From Branchiostoma floridae (taxonomy: Eukaryota; Chordata; Leptocardii; Amphioxiformes; Branchiostomatidae): a stretch of DNA of 64,000 nucleotides. The DNA lies in the NCBI RefSeq assembly GCF_000003815.2, contig NC_049992.1:14237847-14301846 (forward strand), written 5' to 3'. This document shows, piece by piece, positions 1 through 12,864 of the stretch. The position numbers were made by a program, and so were the translations under genes. A model generated the notes under the pieces. The model was given only the letters and a program-made list of their open reading frames with translations. It did not search any database and had not been told where the DNA came from. Numbering within the stretch: position 1 is the stretch's first letter; every line of letters begins with the position of its first letter.

Positions 1-1560
1 AACGATGGGAGAAATGCATAACTCTGGGTGGTTCCTATGAAGAGAAAGACTAATAACTGTGCCAAGTTTTATTAATCTTCTGCTATGGGAAATGAGTCAG
101 AGTTATTACTTATTGAACGCCCCTCGTATTCATGATCTGGGGAGCGGGGGTGATGAAAGATTTCCTACGAAAACGCAGAATGACAACATATTTTTTATAA
201 ACTTGGTTGCTGAATCGTGTTTTTATGTTCAATCCAGCTAAGCGTGTTTCAAACTAGAAAATGTAAATTGTTTTACATAATACATCATTGAAAACAGGTT
301 AGTGTTGTATTAAAAGTTTTTCTGGCTAAAGAAAACGTGAATAATGCGGAATGAACTCTTGCCCGTACCCTCCACCATGTAGGCCTCGCCCTGGCATTGA
401 TCATCTGTTCTCTCATCAGTTTGGGACTTCTGCTGTAAACACTGTGATGGTTTCGTTCCTCCACCGCCCTCTTCGGGTGAACCCAGTGCTGTAAGATGTA
501 AAAACTTTCGTAAGACACCACTATTTCTTGTCATGTCAATGAATATCAAACAAACTTAGCTTAGCTTATAGCTTAGTCACGGTTTAGAATTATCACTACT
601 TACATATTTGTTGATTTATCTGTGTTGGTGGAAATTTTCTTTATTCCTAACATATCTATCTTTGAAGCCATATAAGTCACTATAGCATCGAATGAAGTCA
701 CGAAAATGCAGCCCTAAATGCTAATCTTCAAGTTTTAAGGGTTTGATATTAGCAGTAGAAATGATTCAAAACCAACAGGCAAACAAAATTATGCCCAAAT
801 TTTCGATTGATCTTCAACTATTATGTATATTGATTTATAGATACATTAGCGCCCACATCGATGGTTGGAAAATATAGCACTAGCCCTCCCCATGCACTAG
901 CCCTCCCCATGCCCAAACTACACAATTAACGACAAGAATGTCTTTTGATCTCCTGTGGTGAATCAACATGCACCAGGACTGTAATAAAATGATCTGGTGT
1001 GACGTGACCCCCCCCCCCCCCACGATTTGGGTAACCTTCCAAGAAATCGGTTTGTTGACCAAATGTTGGATACTTTAAAGGGCTCACAGATCAACGTAAG
1101 TTTAAACCAAGGCAGTTGCTCTGATTGTGTCAGCAGCACTAGTATGGCAGTTACAACTAAATTGCTAGTCTCACAGTGATAATCTAAGAGTGAATACATT
1201 CAAATCAAACCATTCTTACAAAACTTCATAGTTCCAATATGTAGAGAAAAGACAGGACAACACGGAACGTGTCCGAACGAGTATAACACGGGGCGACTTT
1301 GATTCTCCGATGACGTTAAGAATGGTGTGTGTTTATGTATGAATGTCCTTGACACAGAGTAAAATGACCACTTGTAGGCAATATGGCATTTTTCCAACGA
1401 GCTGACAGGAAACCAACCATAATGTGGTTCAGATCAAACCAGAATTTCCGATGTGGTTTTATACGGGTTTGTCATTTACCCTGGTGGGAATGATTTTTAA
1501 GTCGAGCCATGGAATGATGTACATCTATGTCTTTCTCTTAGAACTGTACATTGATCATGC
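1..1560. other. No gene recognised (left edge)
   Basis: AT-rich non-coding sequence. I see only short chance frames, a tandem duplication of a 17-bp CCCTCCCC-containing unit at about 884-914, and a C homopolymer at about 1008-1021. Nothing with codon structure or splice borders was found. Confidence 0.6.
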
Positions 1561-1589
1561 TTAGCTTCCTATCCCATAGAACGACAGGT

Positions 1590-2830
1590 AAACACATTCA
1601 TCACAAGGGACATGGAACATACTCGGGGATAGGGTAACACTGTCAAAACTGGGGACAGGGAAGGGGGGGCGACACCAGAAACAGGGGAACACTGTTAGAC
1701 AGGGAAACGAAGTCAGCACCAAGGACAGGGAAATACTGTTAGAACCAAGGACATCAGGCACATTCAGAGACAAGGACAGGGAACACAGTAAGTACTAGGG
1801 ACAGGAAAAACTGTCTATACCAGGGGCAGGGAAACACGGTCAGCACCAAGGACAGTGAAACACAAGCAGCTCAAAGGACAGCGGGGCACATTCAGAGACA
1901 AGGGCAGGGAACACAGTAAGCACTAGGGACAGGGAAAACTGTCTATACCAGGGACAGGGAAACACAGTCAGCACCAAGGACAGGGGAACACTGTTAGAAC
2001 CAAGGACATCAGGCACATTCAGAGACAAGGGTAGGGAACACAGTAAGCACTAGGGACAGGGAAACTGTCTGTATCAGGGACAGGGAAACGAAGTCAGCAC
2101 CAAGGACAGGGAAACACATTTAGCACCAAGGACAGGGGAACACTGTTAGAACCAAGGACATCAGGCACATTCAGAGACAAGGGCAGGGAACACAGTAAGC
2201 ACTAGGAACATGGAAAACTGTCTATACCAGGGACAGGGAAACGAAGTCAGCACCAAGGACAGGGAAACACAGTCAGCACCAAGGATAGCGGGACACATTC
2301 AGAGTCAAGGACAGGGAACACAGTAAGCATTAGGGGCGGGGAAAACTGTCAGTACCAGGGACAGGGAAACGAAGTCAGCACCAAGGACAGGAAAGCACAG
2401 TCAGTACCAGGGACAGGGAAACGAAGTCAGCTCAAAGGACAACGGGGCACATTCAGAGTCAAGGGCAGGGAACACAGTAAGCACTAGGAACGGGGAAAAC
2501 TGTCAGTACCAGGGACAGGGAAACGAAGTCAGCACCAAGGATAGGAAAGCACAGTCAGTACCAGGTACATGGAAACACAAGCAGCTCAAAGGACAACGGG
2601 GCACATTCAGAGAGAAGGGCAGGGGACACAGTAAGTACTAGGGACAGGGAAGACTGTCAGTACCAGGGACAGGGAAACGAAGTCAGCACCAAGGACAGCG
2701 GGGCACATTCAGAGTCAAGGACAGGGAACAGAGACAGCACCGGGGACTAGGAAATCTGTCATTAGCAGGGAAACACAATCAGCACCAGGGACAGGGAAAC
2801 GCAATCTGCAAAGGACATACAGGGAAAGAA
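1590..2830. repeat. Minisatellite with nested higher-order period
   Basis: The block is built from a purine-rich unit of about 26 bp of the type ACAGGGAAACACAGTCAGCA plus CCAAGG. A marker variant, CACATTCAGAG, recurs at 1759, 1887, 2014, 2166, 2294, 2448, 2602 and 2704. The spacings (128, 127, 152, 128, 154, 154, 102) are close to 5, 6 or 4 base units, so the array grew by duplicating multi-unit blocks. Open frames across it on either strand (Ser/Leu/Pro/Cys-rich) are a by-product of periodicity, and I do not call them genes. Confidence 0.93.
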
Positions 2831-4094
2831 GTACCTGTTTAGTATGTGTGAATGTTTCTGTGGTAGTTTAAGTCTGAGATTTAGTTGTTTGAATTGTTAT
2901 GTTTGGATGGGGGGGGGGGGGGTGCGGTGTCCTCTCATGCCTAGCACTATTCTTACCGTCTTCATGCCCGAGCATGCCTGTTGTGGCAAACCGTACCGCC
3001 AGATCTACCCCACTGACGATCTGGAGAAACATATGGAAATACAGTTATATTGTATCTGTATCTTTTTATATTATTCACATTATCACATATCTATGGAGCA
3101 TGAATGGGTTAACAAATTTATGGATCATCCATGGATGTACGTAGTACTATCATATTATGCAAATGCAATGTATTATAGTAACAATTAAGTGGTGTCACTG
3201 CAAATTAAACAACAAGTATATCCTCATCAGTGTCCTATTCTGTACCCTGATAACAGATACATAGCTTTCGAGCTCATTGGCGAATATATTCACCACAGTG
3301 TTGGTATTTCTATCATTTGGTTTTACAGAACGGATTGTTATTCTACGAGAGTTGCATTCCTCTGATAGAAACGGTTTGAAATGCAGGTCTCGTTCTGTGC
3401 TTTAAGCTCGCGTACGTTTTATGTTTCCCATGGGAGTGCAAAAATCTCCCACGCACGCATTTTAGCACCCTCGACGTCTTCACGTCTGAACTGCTTTGCT
3501 TTATCTGGGAGAATCTATTTACTTCTGTCCTTTCCGCAATTCCTCACTATTCGGCAGGATGAGCTGCCTATCGGGCTCCTGGCGCCATAACGCCTCTCTC
3601 TACGTCAATGCAAGGTTACATACGTCTGCTGGGAGGCATAGCAAGTATGTTTTAGACGTTCTCTGAATGTCTAATGGGTATTAGGAAAGGAGGGCCCAAT
3701 ACATCCAGGTAAGTATGAAATTAGGAGGTTGGGAATTGGTCTGTGGATCGAAATTGGTCAACCGGATAAAATATCCCACCAGACATGCAGATTGGATGCA
3801 AGTTTTACACAACTCCTCAATGAAGGTGAAGTACATTAGACCTTCCCTTCACCCCGAGCAGTTCCATGAGAAAAATGGATCAAAACCCACATAGCCCCTT
3901 CTAAAAGCCTATACACGTCTGTCTCTACTGAAATACTCTTGTTCAATGGCAGGTAAAATGGCGAAATCCGATATAACATTAATTTTGTATAATATACATA
4001 TGAAGAGAAAGCCATAATGCTGCACACATAGAGGTACTACTAAACATTAACACACTATTGATATGGTGACAAGCCATTGGAGGTAAGAATAACA
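2831..4094. other. No gene recognised
   Basis: AT-rich unique sequence with a 13-G homopolymer at about 2909-2921. The 114-codon frame at 2844-3188 runs through the homopolymer and has no recognisable domain, so it is treated as chance. Confidence 0.5.
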
Positions 4095-4640
4095 GTAGCT
4101 AGATATACCAACCAGAAAGATGGCCGCCGTGGCGATGCATCCAGCTTTCAGGCTGCAGCAGCAGCAGCACGTGTTGATGATCGGCATGTCGATGCAGAAG
4201 ATGGCTCTCTCCTCTCCTCCGATGTCTTATTCCTCCACAGACGTCGCACCGACCCACGCTCGAGATAACTGAGGACGTGACCAGTCGATTCAGCCACACC
4301 TCATATAGATACCATGGTTATCAATTCAAACTATATTTGTCTGACCATACCAGACGGCTCATAACTTGTCCCTTGAAAAACCTGTCGCGCTCGCCAAGAC
4401 GGACGGTATCTCTGAAGTCAGGCTGCAAACGCTACCGTTGGATTATAGACCTAGCAACATTCGCATCAGCAAGAAAGCGCCGCCATTGCTTTCTTTTACC
4501 AGCTCACGTCCTGCCGGGTACCGACTATCTCACCTTAGCTTTGCAGCCCGAGCTCAGAACCGTACATAAACTAAGGGACGATGCCGCACGTATTCTGCGC
4601 GCGGTAATGACCCCAAACAGCACCACTGGACGCAAGTAAA
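4095..4640 (+). promoter_or_regulatory. GC- and CpG-rich island, possible first exon or promoter
   Basis: Composition changes sharply from AT-rich flanks to CpG-rich DNA. It holds a GCAGCAGCAGCA run, an E-box CACGTG at about 4168, and open frames on the plus strand, including the short ORF at 4120-4272 and a frame over about 4366-4569. Such islands mark promoters or first exons in chordate genomes, but no complete gene can be built from it. Direction is uncertain. Confidence 0.4.
4120..4272 (+). CDS. Hypothetical 50-residue ORF with strong start context
   Basis: The ATG at 4120 sits in AAAGATGGCCGCCGTGG, a near-ideal animal initiation context. The frame encodes 50 residues, beginning MAAVAMHPAF and followed by RLQQQQHVL, Met-rich and Ser/Pro-rich stretches, and it ends at TGA 4270-4272. 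Local composition is exon-like and differs from the flanks. No family is recognised. It could be the first coding exon of a longer gene whose donor I cannot identify (the only nearby GT, in GAGGACGTGACC, lies after the stop), a small peptide, or chance inside a GC island. No function is assigned. Confidence 0.3.
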   Translation: MAAVAMHPAFRLQQQQHVLMIGMSMQKMALSSPPMSYSSTDVAPTHARDN

Positions 4641-5304
4641 TTGCTTACAAAGACGCAAATTTTTAAGCCTTTTGGAGTGTGTCGGGCCAGGTGACAGCAG
4701 TACACAGTTCTATGTACGCAATGGGCAAAATGTTTACAATGTTGTTGTTCATTGGTACCAAATACTAGCGTGTATGTTATCACACGGCAGCGTGTTTTGA
4801 CAACCTAATCTATAGGGGCACATTGATAATTCGATAGACCATTTAATCATCGCTACCCTCGATCGGTACACATGAAATGCCACTGAGCGTAATATCGGAT
4901 TCAACACGCATGTTGAAATATCATTTTAACGTAATAGATTCACCAGATGAACGTTATGGGTAAATGTTGAGATTGAGCATTATTTCATACTACTGCGTGC
5001 ATTTCACGACGTTGCCAGAAAATGTTTCAACATCGCTATGTCCCTTCATCCCATAGTGTCTACAGACGTATTCAATTAAGAATAGAAGGTTTCTGAAAGA
5101 ATCACAAGATCGTCATGATTCTTACCTCTCGTAGAAAAAGGAGTAACCATTCCTCTTCCTCTTAAGTGAATTTCGAGTCGTTTTGCGCATGCGATGACCT
5201 TTCGTAAATAAAGGAAAATGGCAAGGTAGATATTTGCTGAAAGTGATGGAAGGTGCAATGCATGATCTATGTAAAATCGAAATTTAACGGTTGCATTTAA
5301 CAGG
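4641..5304. other. No gene recognised
   Basis: Unique AT-rich sequence between the GC island and the SINE. No codon structure or repeat is visible. Confidence 0.5.
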
Positions 5305-5593
5305 TGCCGGTGCAATGGCCTAGTGGTTAGAGTGCTCGCCTTGCATTCGGTAGGTCGTGAGTTCGAACCCCGGCCGGGTCATACCAAAGACTTTAAAAAT
5401 GGTACATGCTGCTTTCTCTGCTTAGCACTCAGCACTAAAGAGAAAGAGTATGGAAGTTAAACACACATCACTACCAGCGGACCAGCCCCCTGCTGTAGTG
5501 GCTTGCACATGTGTGGCCCAAGGGCTACTCGAAATGGAGATGGGCGCCACCCCAAAAGCATCTGCACATATGTAAAGGTAACTTTAACTTTAA
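5305..5593 (+). mobile_element. tRNA-Ala-derived SINE with target duplication
   Basis: Positions of about 5309-5386 fold as a tRNA-like head. There is an A box (TGGCCTAGTGG), an anticodon-arm region around CTTGCAT with a TGC (Ala) anticodon, and a B box (GTTCGAACC). A non-tRNA body of about 200 bp follows, ending near GGTAACTTTAACTTT. The flanks ATTTAACAGG at 5295-5304 and 5594-5603 are a perfect 10-bp target-site duplication, which shows retroposition. A SINE with a tRNA head is transcribed by Pol III and copied by a partner LINE; neither partner is in this window. Confidence 0.92.
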
Positions 5594-5603
5594 ATTTAAC
5601 AGG

Positions 5604-6890
5604 AGATGAAATTATTTCTATGACAAATGGAACATCGCCACAGAATAATTTACACCACTACTGTCTCTTTACATTAACTTTTTCCCCAAAGCTTAAACAG
5701 TATGTCAGTAGCATTAGCACTGACGTCAGCGCACAATCTAGCTTTAACTCCGTATAGTATGTCGGCTTTCTGAGAGTACTACTGCTTAAGCGTGTTGAAT
5801 TCAACCAGACAGCTCAGACCCCTCGTCCTTATTCATTGACAGCATGTCAACCATGACGTGTAATTTTAATGTTGAGCTAATTACAAAGCAATCTCATTAA
5901 CCACCTGGACGTATATGTCTATACTGACATGGATTACACACATTAAGAATTAAAGCCATATGCATCTAACTTCTTGTTGCCCTGAGGTCATTGGCCAGCT
6001 ATTAACTTGCTTAGACATTACAGATTCGACCGGACGTGAATGCCCGGAACCGTGTCAGTCATTGCAACAGCGTTATTCAGTACAAAGACGTACATGTAGG
6101 TCATATCCTTATAACGTTACAGATATCTCATTTTGAATTCGTGGAAACATCACATTCAGAAACACGTATGTTTAACTGAATAAAGGCATTCGTTAGACGA
6201 TGGTAAGGATGTATGGACGGCAAGTTTCCATCGGTTATGACATCAGCCTAGCCTGTATGTACCAAGCCTGAGAATCCATATCAAAACAATGGCTTCTGTA
6301 TCCGTGTATGCAGTGTTAACGTTTGAGCTGTGAAAACACAAATGGGAAACGTCACACTGACGCACGGTCTGTCGGACAAGGCACCGAACTTTAAGAAGTG
6401 TCAAATCAAAATGCTCATGTTTTGAACCATTGTATTTCATAGGCCTCCTTACGAATAGTGCTGTTGACAGGGGGTTCTGAAAACTAAAAAAATTATTAGG
6501 AAGGCATTTTTATGTCAATTCAAAGTTTTGATTTAATAACTGTTGATCTACAGTTCGTGTTCGGTTGTTGTCACTGACGAAAGGCAGAGGATGGTACCAG
6601 AAACGTCTGAACTTTCCTTTCAAAATCTAGCCTGTTGCTTGAGCAACTACTATCTTGCATTGAATGAAATTCTGCCTCTGAATAGATTTTGTTCAGATCA
6701 CGAACCTGTTAGCCCTGCGCACCCGAGCAATCCAGATAATGACAGGTTCTTTTGTCTTCAAAGTACTTTTAATGCCGTCACGACATCGGCAACCACTTCA
6801 TCGTCTTATATTCTTGTGACCTCTTCACCCTCGTTATCGGTTCTGTGATGCATAGGCCAAGTATTTTAATTGCAACGTTTACATAACCAC
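5604..6890. other. No gene recognised
   Basis: Unique AT-rich sequence. The 101-codon frame at 6543-6848 has no recognisable domain, no splice context and unremarkable composition, and is left uncalled. Confidence 0.5.
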
Positions 6891-6894
6891 CATA

Positions 6895-7304
6895 CATTTT
6901 TTTAATTTGCAGCGTTTGTAGTTTATATAACCCCTGTACAGAAACATTTTTATTTGCAGCGTTTACAAGTAGTTTATATAACCACAGTACAGAAACATTT
7001 TTATTTGCAGCGTTTTAGTTTATATAACCACATGCACAGTATAGAAACGTCTTATTTGCAACGTTTGTAGTTTATATAACCACAGTACAGAAAGATTTTT
7101 TTTATTTGCAGCGTTTGTAGTTTATATAACCACATGCACAGTATAGAAACGTCTTATTTGCAACGTTTGTAGTTTATATAACCACAGTACAGAAAGATAT
7201 TCTTTATTTGCAGCGTTTGTAGTTTATATAACCACTACACAGAACCGTCCTTTTATTTGCAACGTTTGTAGTTTATATAACCACTACGTACACACAGAAA
7301 CATG
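6895..7304. repeat. Tandem repeat, 8 copies of an about 47-58 bp unit
   Basis: The landmark AGTTTATATAACC occurs eight times, each followed by a CACAGTACAGAAA-like segment and TTATTTGCA[AG]CGTTTGTAG. Units alternate between a shorter CACAGTACAGAAAG version and a longer CACATGCACAGTATAGAAACG version. A two-unit block therefore appears to have been duplicated in the middle of the array. No coding frame is kept. Confidence 0.93.
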
Positions 7305-8849
7305 ATCTTCGTCTAACTCAATTCAACTAGTCGACTGCCTAATACATCGAACTACATGTTTTGATTGATCTAGGAGTGGCTTTTCTGAAATAATGCGAAA
7401 ACATTTGTGTTGTCTATCTTTGTGCGTTTCGGTCAGAGAAATTCACATCGGGTAACCAAAGCTATAGATGCATTAACATAGCTGTCTATTTTCATTTGCT
7501 TTTGTGTACGAGAGATTGCCTTTTACTCTAAGCTAGAGTATGTAACGGTGCAAAAGGAAACACGAGTTAATAACACTCACAATAAAAGCATTTATTGTAA
7601 CTTGTACCGTTAGATATCCACAATACAACCGTACTTCTGTGCAGTGCATTGGAAGTTTAAGTATTCCTGTTAGAACAGGGCCACGATCTGCTACAAAACG
7701 TAGACAACCAAGCTCTGATATAATATCTGTAGAGTACAGTGAGCCGTAAGATATAATAAGATTGACCCGCGAGTATCGACTTGTAACGTGTATCATTTAT
7801 CTACGATTCTAATGAATAATAGCGTATAAATACATCATAACTATAATACAATACAACCAATAGGCATAGGTTTAACGCAACAGTGTTTCAAGCCTTCGCT
7901 TCTTAAGCTTTGGTTAAAAGGCAGTGTGTTCGGATAGAGAACAGACTGTTTTATACATAACTACGAACAATACAGTTACACATGTCTATAGTATACACAT
8001 CGCATAGTCTAATGTACATACACTATAGTGCCATTATCTAATCGGTTTGCAATTGTCGAAAGCTGTTTTGAAATATTTTGATACATTGAGATACGAGTAA
8101 ATGACTCATCAATTTATATCAAGATACGTAATTACCAATCATAATAAATTCACCTTTTTACTTGTACATGTTAGAATATACAGTCTAGTTTTGCCGGCTA
8201 ATGCATATGTTAATAGCATTAAGCTTACACAAACAAACAAGCTGATAATAAAAATCACAACATTAACCTTGAAAGTTGCGAAGAGAAAGCTGCCCTAAAT
8301 AGGATATAGACCCTTTAGTTAAAAATATCATCATTTCTAAAGCGAAAGTCTTTAAAGCTGATGTTAGCACCAAAATCTTCATAGGCACTTCTCGAGGTCT
8401 CGTGTGAGCTGAGAACTCTTCACCTCGTCCACTCCAAAACTCGAGAGGAGTCTTAAGCTTTGGCCTGAAGAGAGACACAGAAATTACATTAAGTAGCTAA
8501 AACCAATCTTTGGTGTGCTTGGGGTAAGTATGGCACAATGGCAAGGCGCTATGCAGGTTTGCTCAATTGATACATTTGTTGTCATAAAAGCAGCAAATAC
8601 ACGGGGAGAACATATTGCAGCAAATGCCAAAGATGCGGATAGACAAAATTTGACTAGGCACACACAACAACAGAAGAGACAAATAGAAAGATAGACAGAC
8701 AAAAGCAGGCATAAAAAGCAAAGCAGTTTTTATCTGAAGAAGGCAACAAGCTCAAAGCAAAGCAAGCACCATGTAGCAATACAAAGTGTAAACGCAAGAG
8801 CGAACAAGATTTGAAGTTCAGAAATACGTCCTAATGGGCGCCACACTAA
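7305..8849. other. No gene recognised
   Basis: AT-rich unique sequence. No exon-like block, splice pair or repeat was recognised. Confidence 0.5.
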
Positions 8850-9095
8850 AGGCCCCCTCTCACTTGACGTGCGGCACGCTTGCGGCATTGCTGCGTTCGT
8901 TCACTGCGTTACTGTTTTGTTATTTTCTTCGATTTTTTATGATTCAAATATTGCGCAATACGTAAAAGTATAACATAAAAGACTACAAAATATACAACAA
9001 GTAAGAAAATTCGTTCTTTATCTCTGAAATTCGTTGAGCATCTTCCGAACGCAGCAATGCCGCAAGCGTGCCGCACGTCAAGTGAGAGGGGGCCT
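8850..9095. mobile_element. MITE with perfect 50-bp TIRs and TAA duplication
   Basis: The first 50 bp, starting AGGCCCCCTCTCACTTGACG, are a perfect inverted copy of the last 50 bp. The trinucleotide TAA lies on both sides (8847-8849 and 9096-9098). A 3-bp TAA/TTA duplication is typical of PIF/Harbinger-type elements. The 146-bp interior has no coding capacity and carries the core shared with the elements at 32.9, 41.8, 52.1, 55.5 and 60.3-60.8 kb. The perfect arms suggest recent insertion. Confidence 0.93.
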
Positions 9096-9761
9096 TAACA
9101 CAGTAATATGTTGGTAACATATGTATGATACCGTATCCTCAGTAGTGATCCTTGTTGGTAGCCAATATATCTGAGATATATTGTAATCTTATATGTTTAG
9201 AATATGTAGGTAGGCAAGTGATTGTACTCGTGTCAGCTCTATGTCTACGAATGTTATATGTTGTGTATTGTACCAAAATTACCCAAAGTACCAAAACCAA
9301 CTTTAAAAATTGATGAAAACCCTTTTCCTGGTATTTGTGCCGAATCACCATCTTGCTGGCTGATACTGTGTTACTTTTTTGGTAGACATAATATACGTCA
9401 CTGCGAGGGAAACCCGGAATCCGTAAAAAAGGGAAAAGAAATTTGACCTAATGTCTATCTTCACGCCTAATCTACAACTGAAAAACATTGTTATAGATGC
9501 ATGTAGTTCGTGCACAATACACGTTTTACAAAACACGTTTCTATTCCAAGAGGCTGTATCAGTGAAACTCAGTTGTGTTTCAGGACACCTAAACAGTGAG
9601 CAATCCAACAACGTGCCATCCCGTGCTCTGTTCTCTCCAGTCCACGACGTTTCTGATCCGACATGCATGTCAACTACACGTCACACACCTCACCCAGACA
9701 GGTGTCACGCGCCGTACAACCCTCCTGTCAATCACCTGTTTGCGTGTCTGTGATTGGCTGA

Positions 9762-12700
9762 TTACACATATGTCTTGGTTACCTCAGTGCGGGTGACAGT
9801 GACGTCGCCCTCAACGATGCCGTCCCGCAGGTTCTGGTAGTGGGAGTACACGCACAGGACGCAGTATACCTGGAATACAGGAAATATTAAAAAAATACCT
9901 TAAAAAGGGGGGGGGGCATTGTCTGAACCATATTCTTCTCTTTCAATGTTTTATTTGTTTAGGCATATTCTTGGAAATCGCTTTACTTACGATGAAGGAG
10001 ACGACGATGGTGACGATCAACCAGCTGATGACGAGTCCACCAATCATGGCACCGAGAGACACACCTTTCTGCAGTAACACAAGGCATAACAGTTGTCAGT
10101 CTCTCTAGATATACATGTGTTGGTGCATCCCCCGATTTCAATCATACGTTTTTTCAGCGCGCGTGGAAAGAATACAAATGCACCAAAAAGCCCTTTAAAA
10201 TGAACAAGGCACTTATATCAGTAAATCTAATTAAATAATTCATTAGCATCGTCGAAAATGTGACACCCATAAGTATATTTTTCTCTTTTTCTTTATTGTA
10301 ACCCATGATATATTTTCTTTCGCAAAAATGTATTTGACACAAGTATGATGTGTGGTTCCCGGTGAAGTTTGACGCACGGTACTTACGTCATCATCAATGT
10401 ACTCGGCCACAGTCATGACGGTATAGACGATGGCCAGGATGAGCAGTATGATGAGATACACCACGGCGTATATCACCCAGGCAAGGCAGAACCATTTGAT
10501 GTCCTGTCGAGATACAAGATACGAGTATATGTATATAAACATCGTACAGTTGGTTAAGTAACAGCTCATCAATTCACAGCAAAAGTTACTTAACACGTCC
10601 ATGCATCCCTCTAGCTAGTTGACGATCATTTTCGTACAGCGACCAAAATAGGATTTGTGTGATCCATGATTTTATAATTAGAAAATGATGGATATATAAA
10701 AGTAATATGAAAACGATTAAAGAACACACAAAAAAAATTTCTTCCTCTACAAAATTCGTTCTGGGAAATATTTGGTCGCACAGAGATAGCAGCCTCCAAT
10801 TATATTTACACAATCTCTCGCTGGTTGGGGTTAATGACCCCCTCCACTTGGTGGTAGCAACAGTAATGCCGGCCGCTAGGAGTGCGATTTTAGTCCCCAG
10901 AGGGGACGAGATTTTTTAAACTTTCCCTTCACTGTTGATGTGGAAACACTGAAATCTTGTTCTGACGTACCTTCAGCACGCCCACGATGAGAAGGATGCA
11001 CATGATGGCAAAGATGATGTCAAAGACAATACCTCCAGCCAACACTGGGGTGAAAAAAATTGAAAATTAAAAACAGAATATACAGAAATCTCCATATTAT
11101 TCATAGTTAAAGGTTTGTCCACACAGTCAATAATCAAAACGATATTTGAAAGACGAAAAGAAAAGAAAAAGATGACAAAACACATATTTCATTAGTACAC
11201 GAAAATGTATTGCACTTGAAATCTTGATTCGGATAATTGATCAGGATTTTTGTAGATGAATAGTGGTAGTAGCGTACAGTAAAGCCGATAAAGTGTGGGG
11301 GTGACGTAAGCATTAGCGCAGGCGCCTAGAGCCCACGGTGAGAGATCTCAAATAAAAACAAGGCTTTAAACCATTGAAAAGCCTTTCTTGGTGGGATTTT
11401 ATGTGAAATCTGGGCATTTTGGGGGTGGCTGCAGTAGGAAAGACCCTACACTGGTAGAATTAGTTGTAAAAAATGACCTTTCTCCATCGAGGGGGTTTCC
11501 GCACCCCCCTGAAATAGTGGTATCGTCGCCAGAATGGTGTTTTCAGCCAAATGGGCCAATCCAAGGGCTCTAATCAGGGGGGTGTATCAAAAGATTAGCC
11601 GTATAGAAATTCTTGCCAAGGAATTTGCCGAGACTGGATGTAGTAGGCTATCATTTGAAGGTAAGTTTGTATGGCTTGAACTTTTTATTCTTGAGATAAT
11701 TGCATATTTGTTTCCTCAACTCTCCCATTGGAACGCATGTATTAGTGGGTGAAATTCTAATGTCATCGTCTCCCCTGTGATACAAGGCAATACTGTAGTA
11801 GTTCATTGTAGCAGTAGGGGTAGTGTGCCCTCTGGCGATTATTTACTGAACTGCAAGTGCAACAGCTTTGTTTACACAGATGGTTTATATTCCAGGCTGG
11901 CAAATGCTTGTCGACCTTGAGGTCATCTTGTTGTGTCAAGCGAGGCCCCAGGTCTCGAAGACCAACCAACGGTATGTCACACTGTTGGAATTCCATACCT
12001 AGCGTTGTAGAGCAGGCAACAGTACACAGCAACTATATTTCTACCCCCACGATATATCGGGAATAGAATTATGATATCTAAAGCTAAGTTGTCTCAGTTC
12101 CCCAAGCTTACAAATACTCTGATAATTACGTCTGAGAACGAGTGAAATGTTAGCATCATATACAAATATACATATAATATTTCCTGAGTCGTTGAACCTC
12201 CTGTGCTTGATGAAAAGAAAGGGAATTTTCTTGGTAAAACAACTACTTGCAGGCTTCGTATTGTGTTCCTCATCAAAACTCCCAAGGACATTACCTACCA
12301 CCGGGCACATTGCCGAGTCCAACAGCGCGCAGAATCAGATCAATGATGGCGATGGCCTAAAGAAAGGGAGAACAAAGACACATGAGGTTTCTTATCTTCA
12401 ATATTAGTTAACGATTACATTATGCTATGTCACTCATTGAAAATTTCACTGATACCTTTCAAAAGTTAGTATGGGTAACATATAGATATACGAGCATATG
12501 AGAGTAATGATATGATAAATAGTTAGACGCCAACAAGTGCATACATCTATCAAAGATTTTATTGTACAGATATTTGCGTCAAAAACAAAACATATATTTA
12601 CCTTACTATTCCGTGCTAAAACACATACTCACACATACGTATATCAACATTCCTGTGAACTGAACTTCACACTTTCCTCGTGACTTGACACTAAATGTAC

Positions 12701-12864
12701 TTGGTTAATGAATGTTTCTTAGAGGGCTAAGAATCAATATTGACAAGATATTAATTTTCATTGTAGGAAAATGTTGAACAAATACTGACCAGGAAAAATA
12801 TGCCTGTCACCAAACTGCCTGTTCTGATCTTCAGACAGCAACAACACCGATTCAACACCGCCAT
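9762..12864 (-). CDS. Four-transmembrane protein, LAPTM4/Mtp-like (169 aa, complete)
   Basis: Six coding exons read 12864-12790, 12356-12299, 11044-10971, 10503-10387, 10068-9991 and 9869-9762. All have GT/AG borders and matching phases, giving 169 residues. The start is ATG 12864-12862 in AAGATGGCG context; the stop is TAA 9764-9762. The N-terminus has a cysteine cluster (RCCCCLKIRTG) directly before TM1, then TM1 at about 16-36, TM2 at about 46-68, TM3 at about 74-98 and TM4 at about 114-143, with a short tail ending EVTKTYV. The Cys cluster plus RTG before TM1 and the four-helix layout resemble lysosomal/Golgi LAPTM4 (Mtp) proteins. Those are longer (about 230 residues) and end in PY motifs, which are absent here. 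The gene structure is well supported; the family call is moderate. Another small four-TM family is possible. Confidence 0.82.

Noticed and set aside
1561-2028. Minus-strand frames with a repeated MSLNVPDVLGSNS start in the minisatellite
   Set aside because: They follow the repeat period and vanish with it. No splice or start context apart from the repeat.
5309-5386. Functional tRNA-Ala gene
   Set aside because: The tRNA-like head is continuous with a SINE body and enclosed by a target duplication, and the acceptor-stem ends do not pair well.
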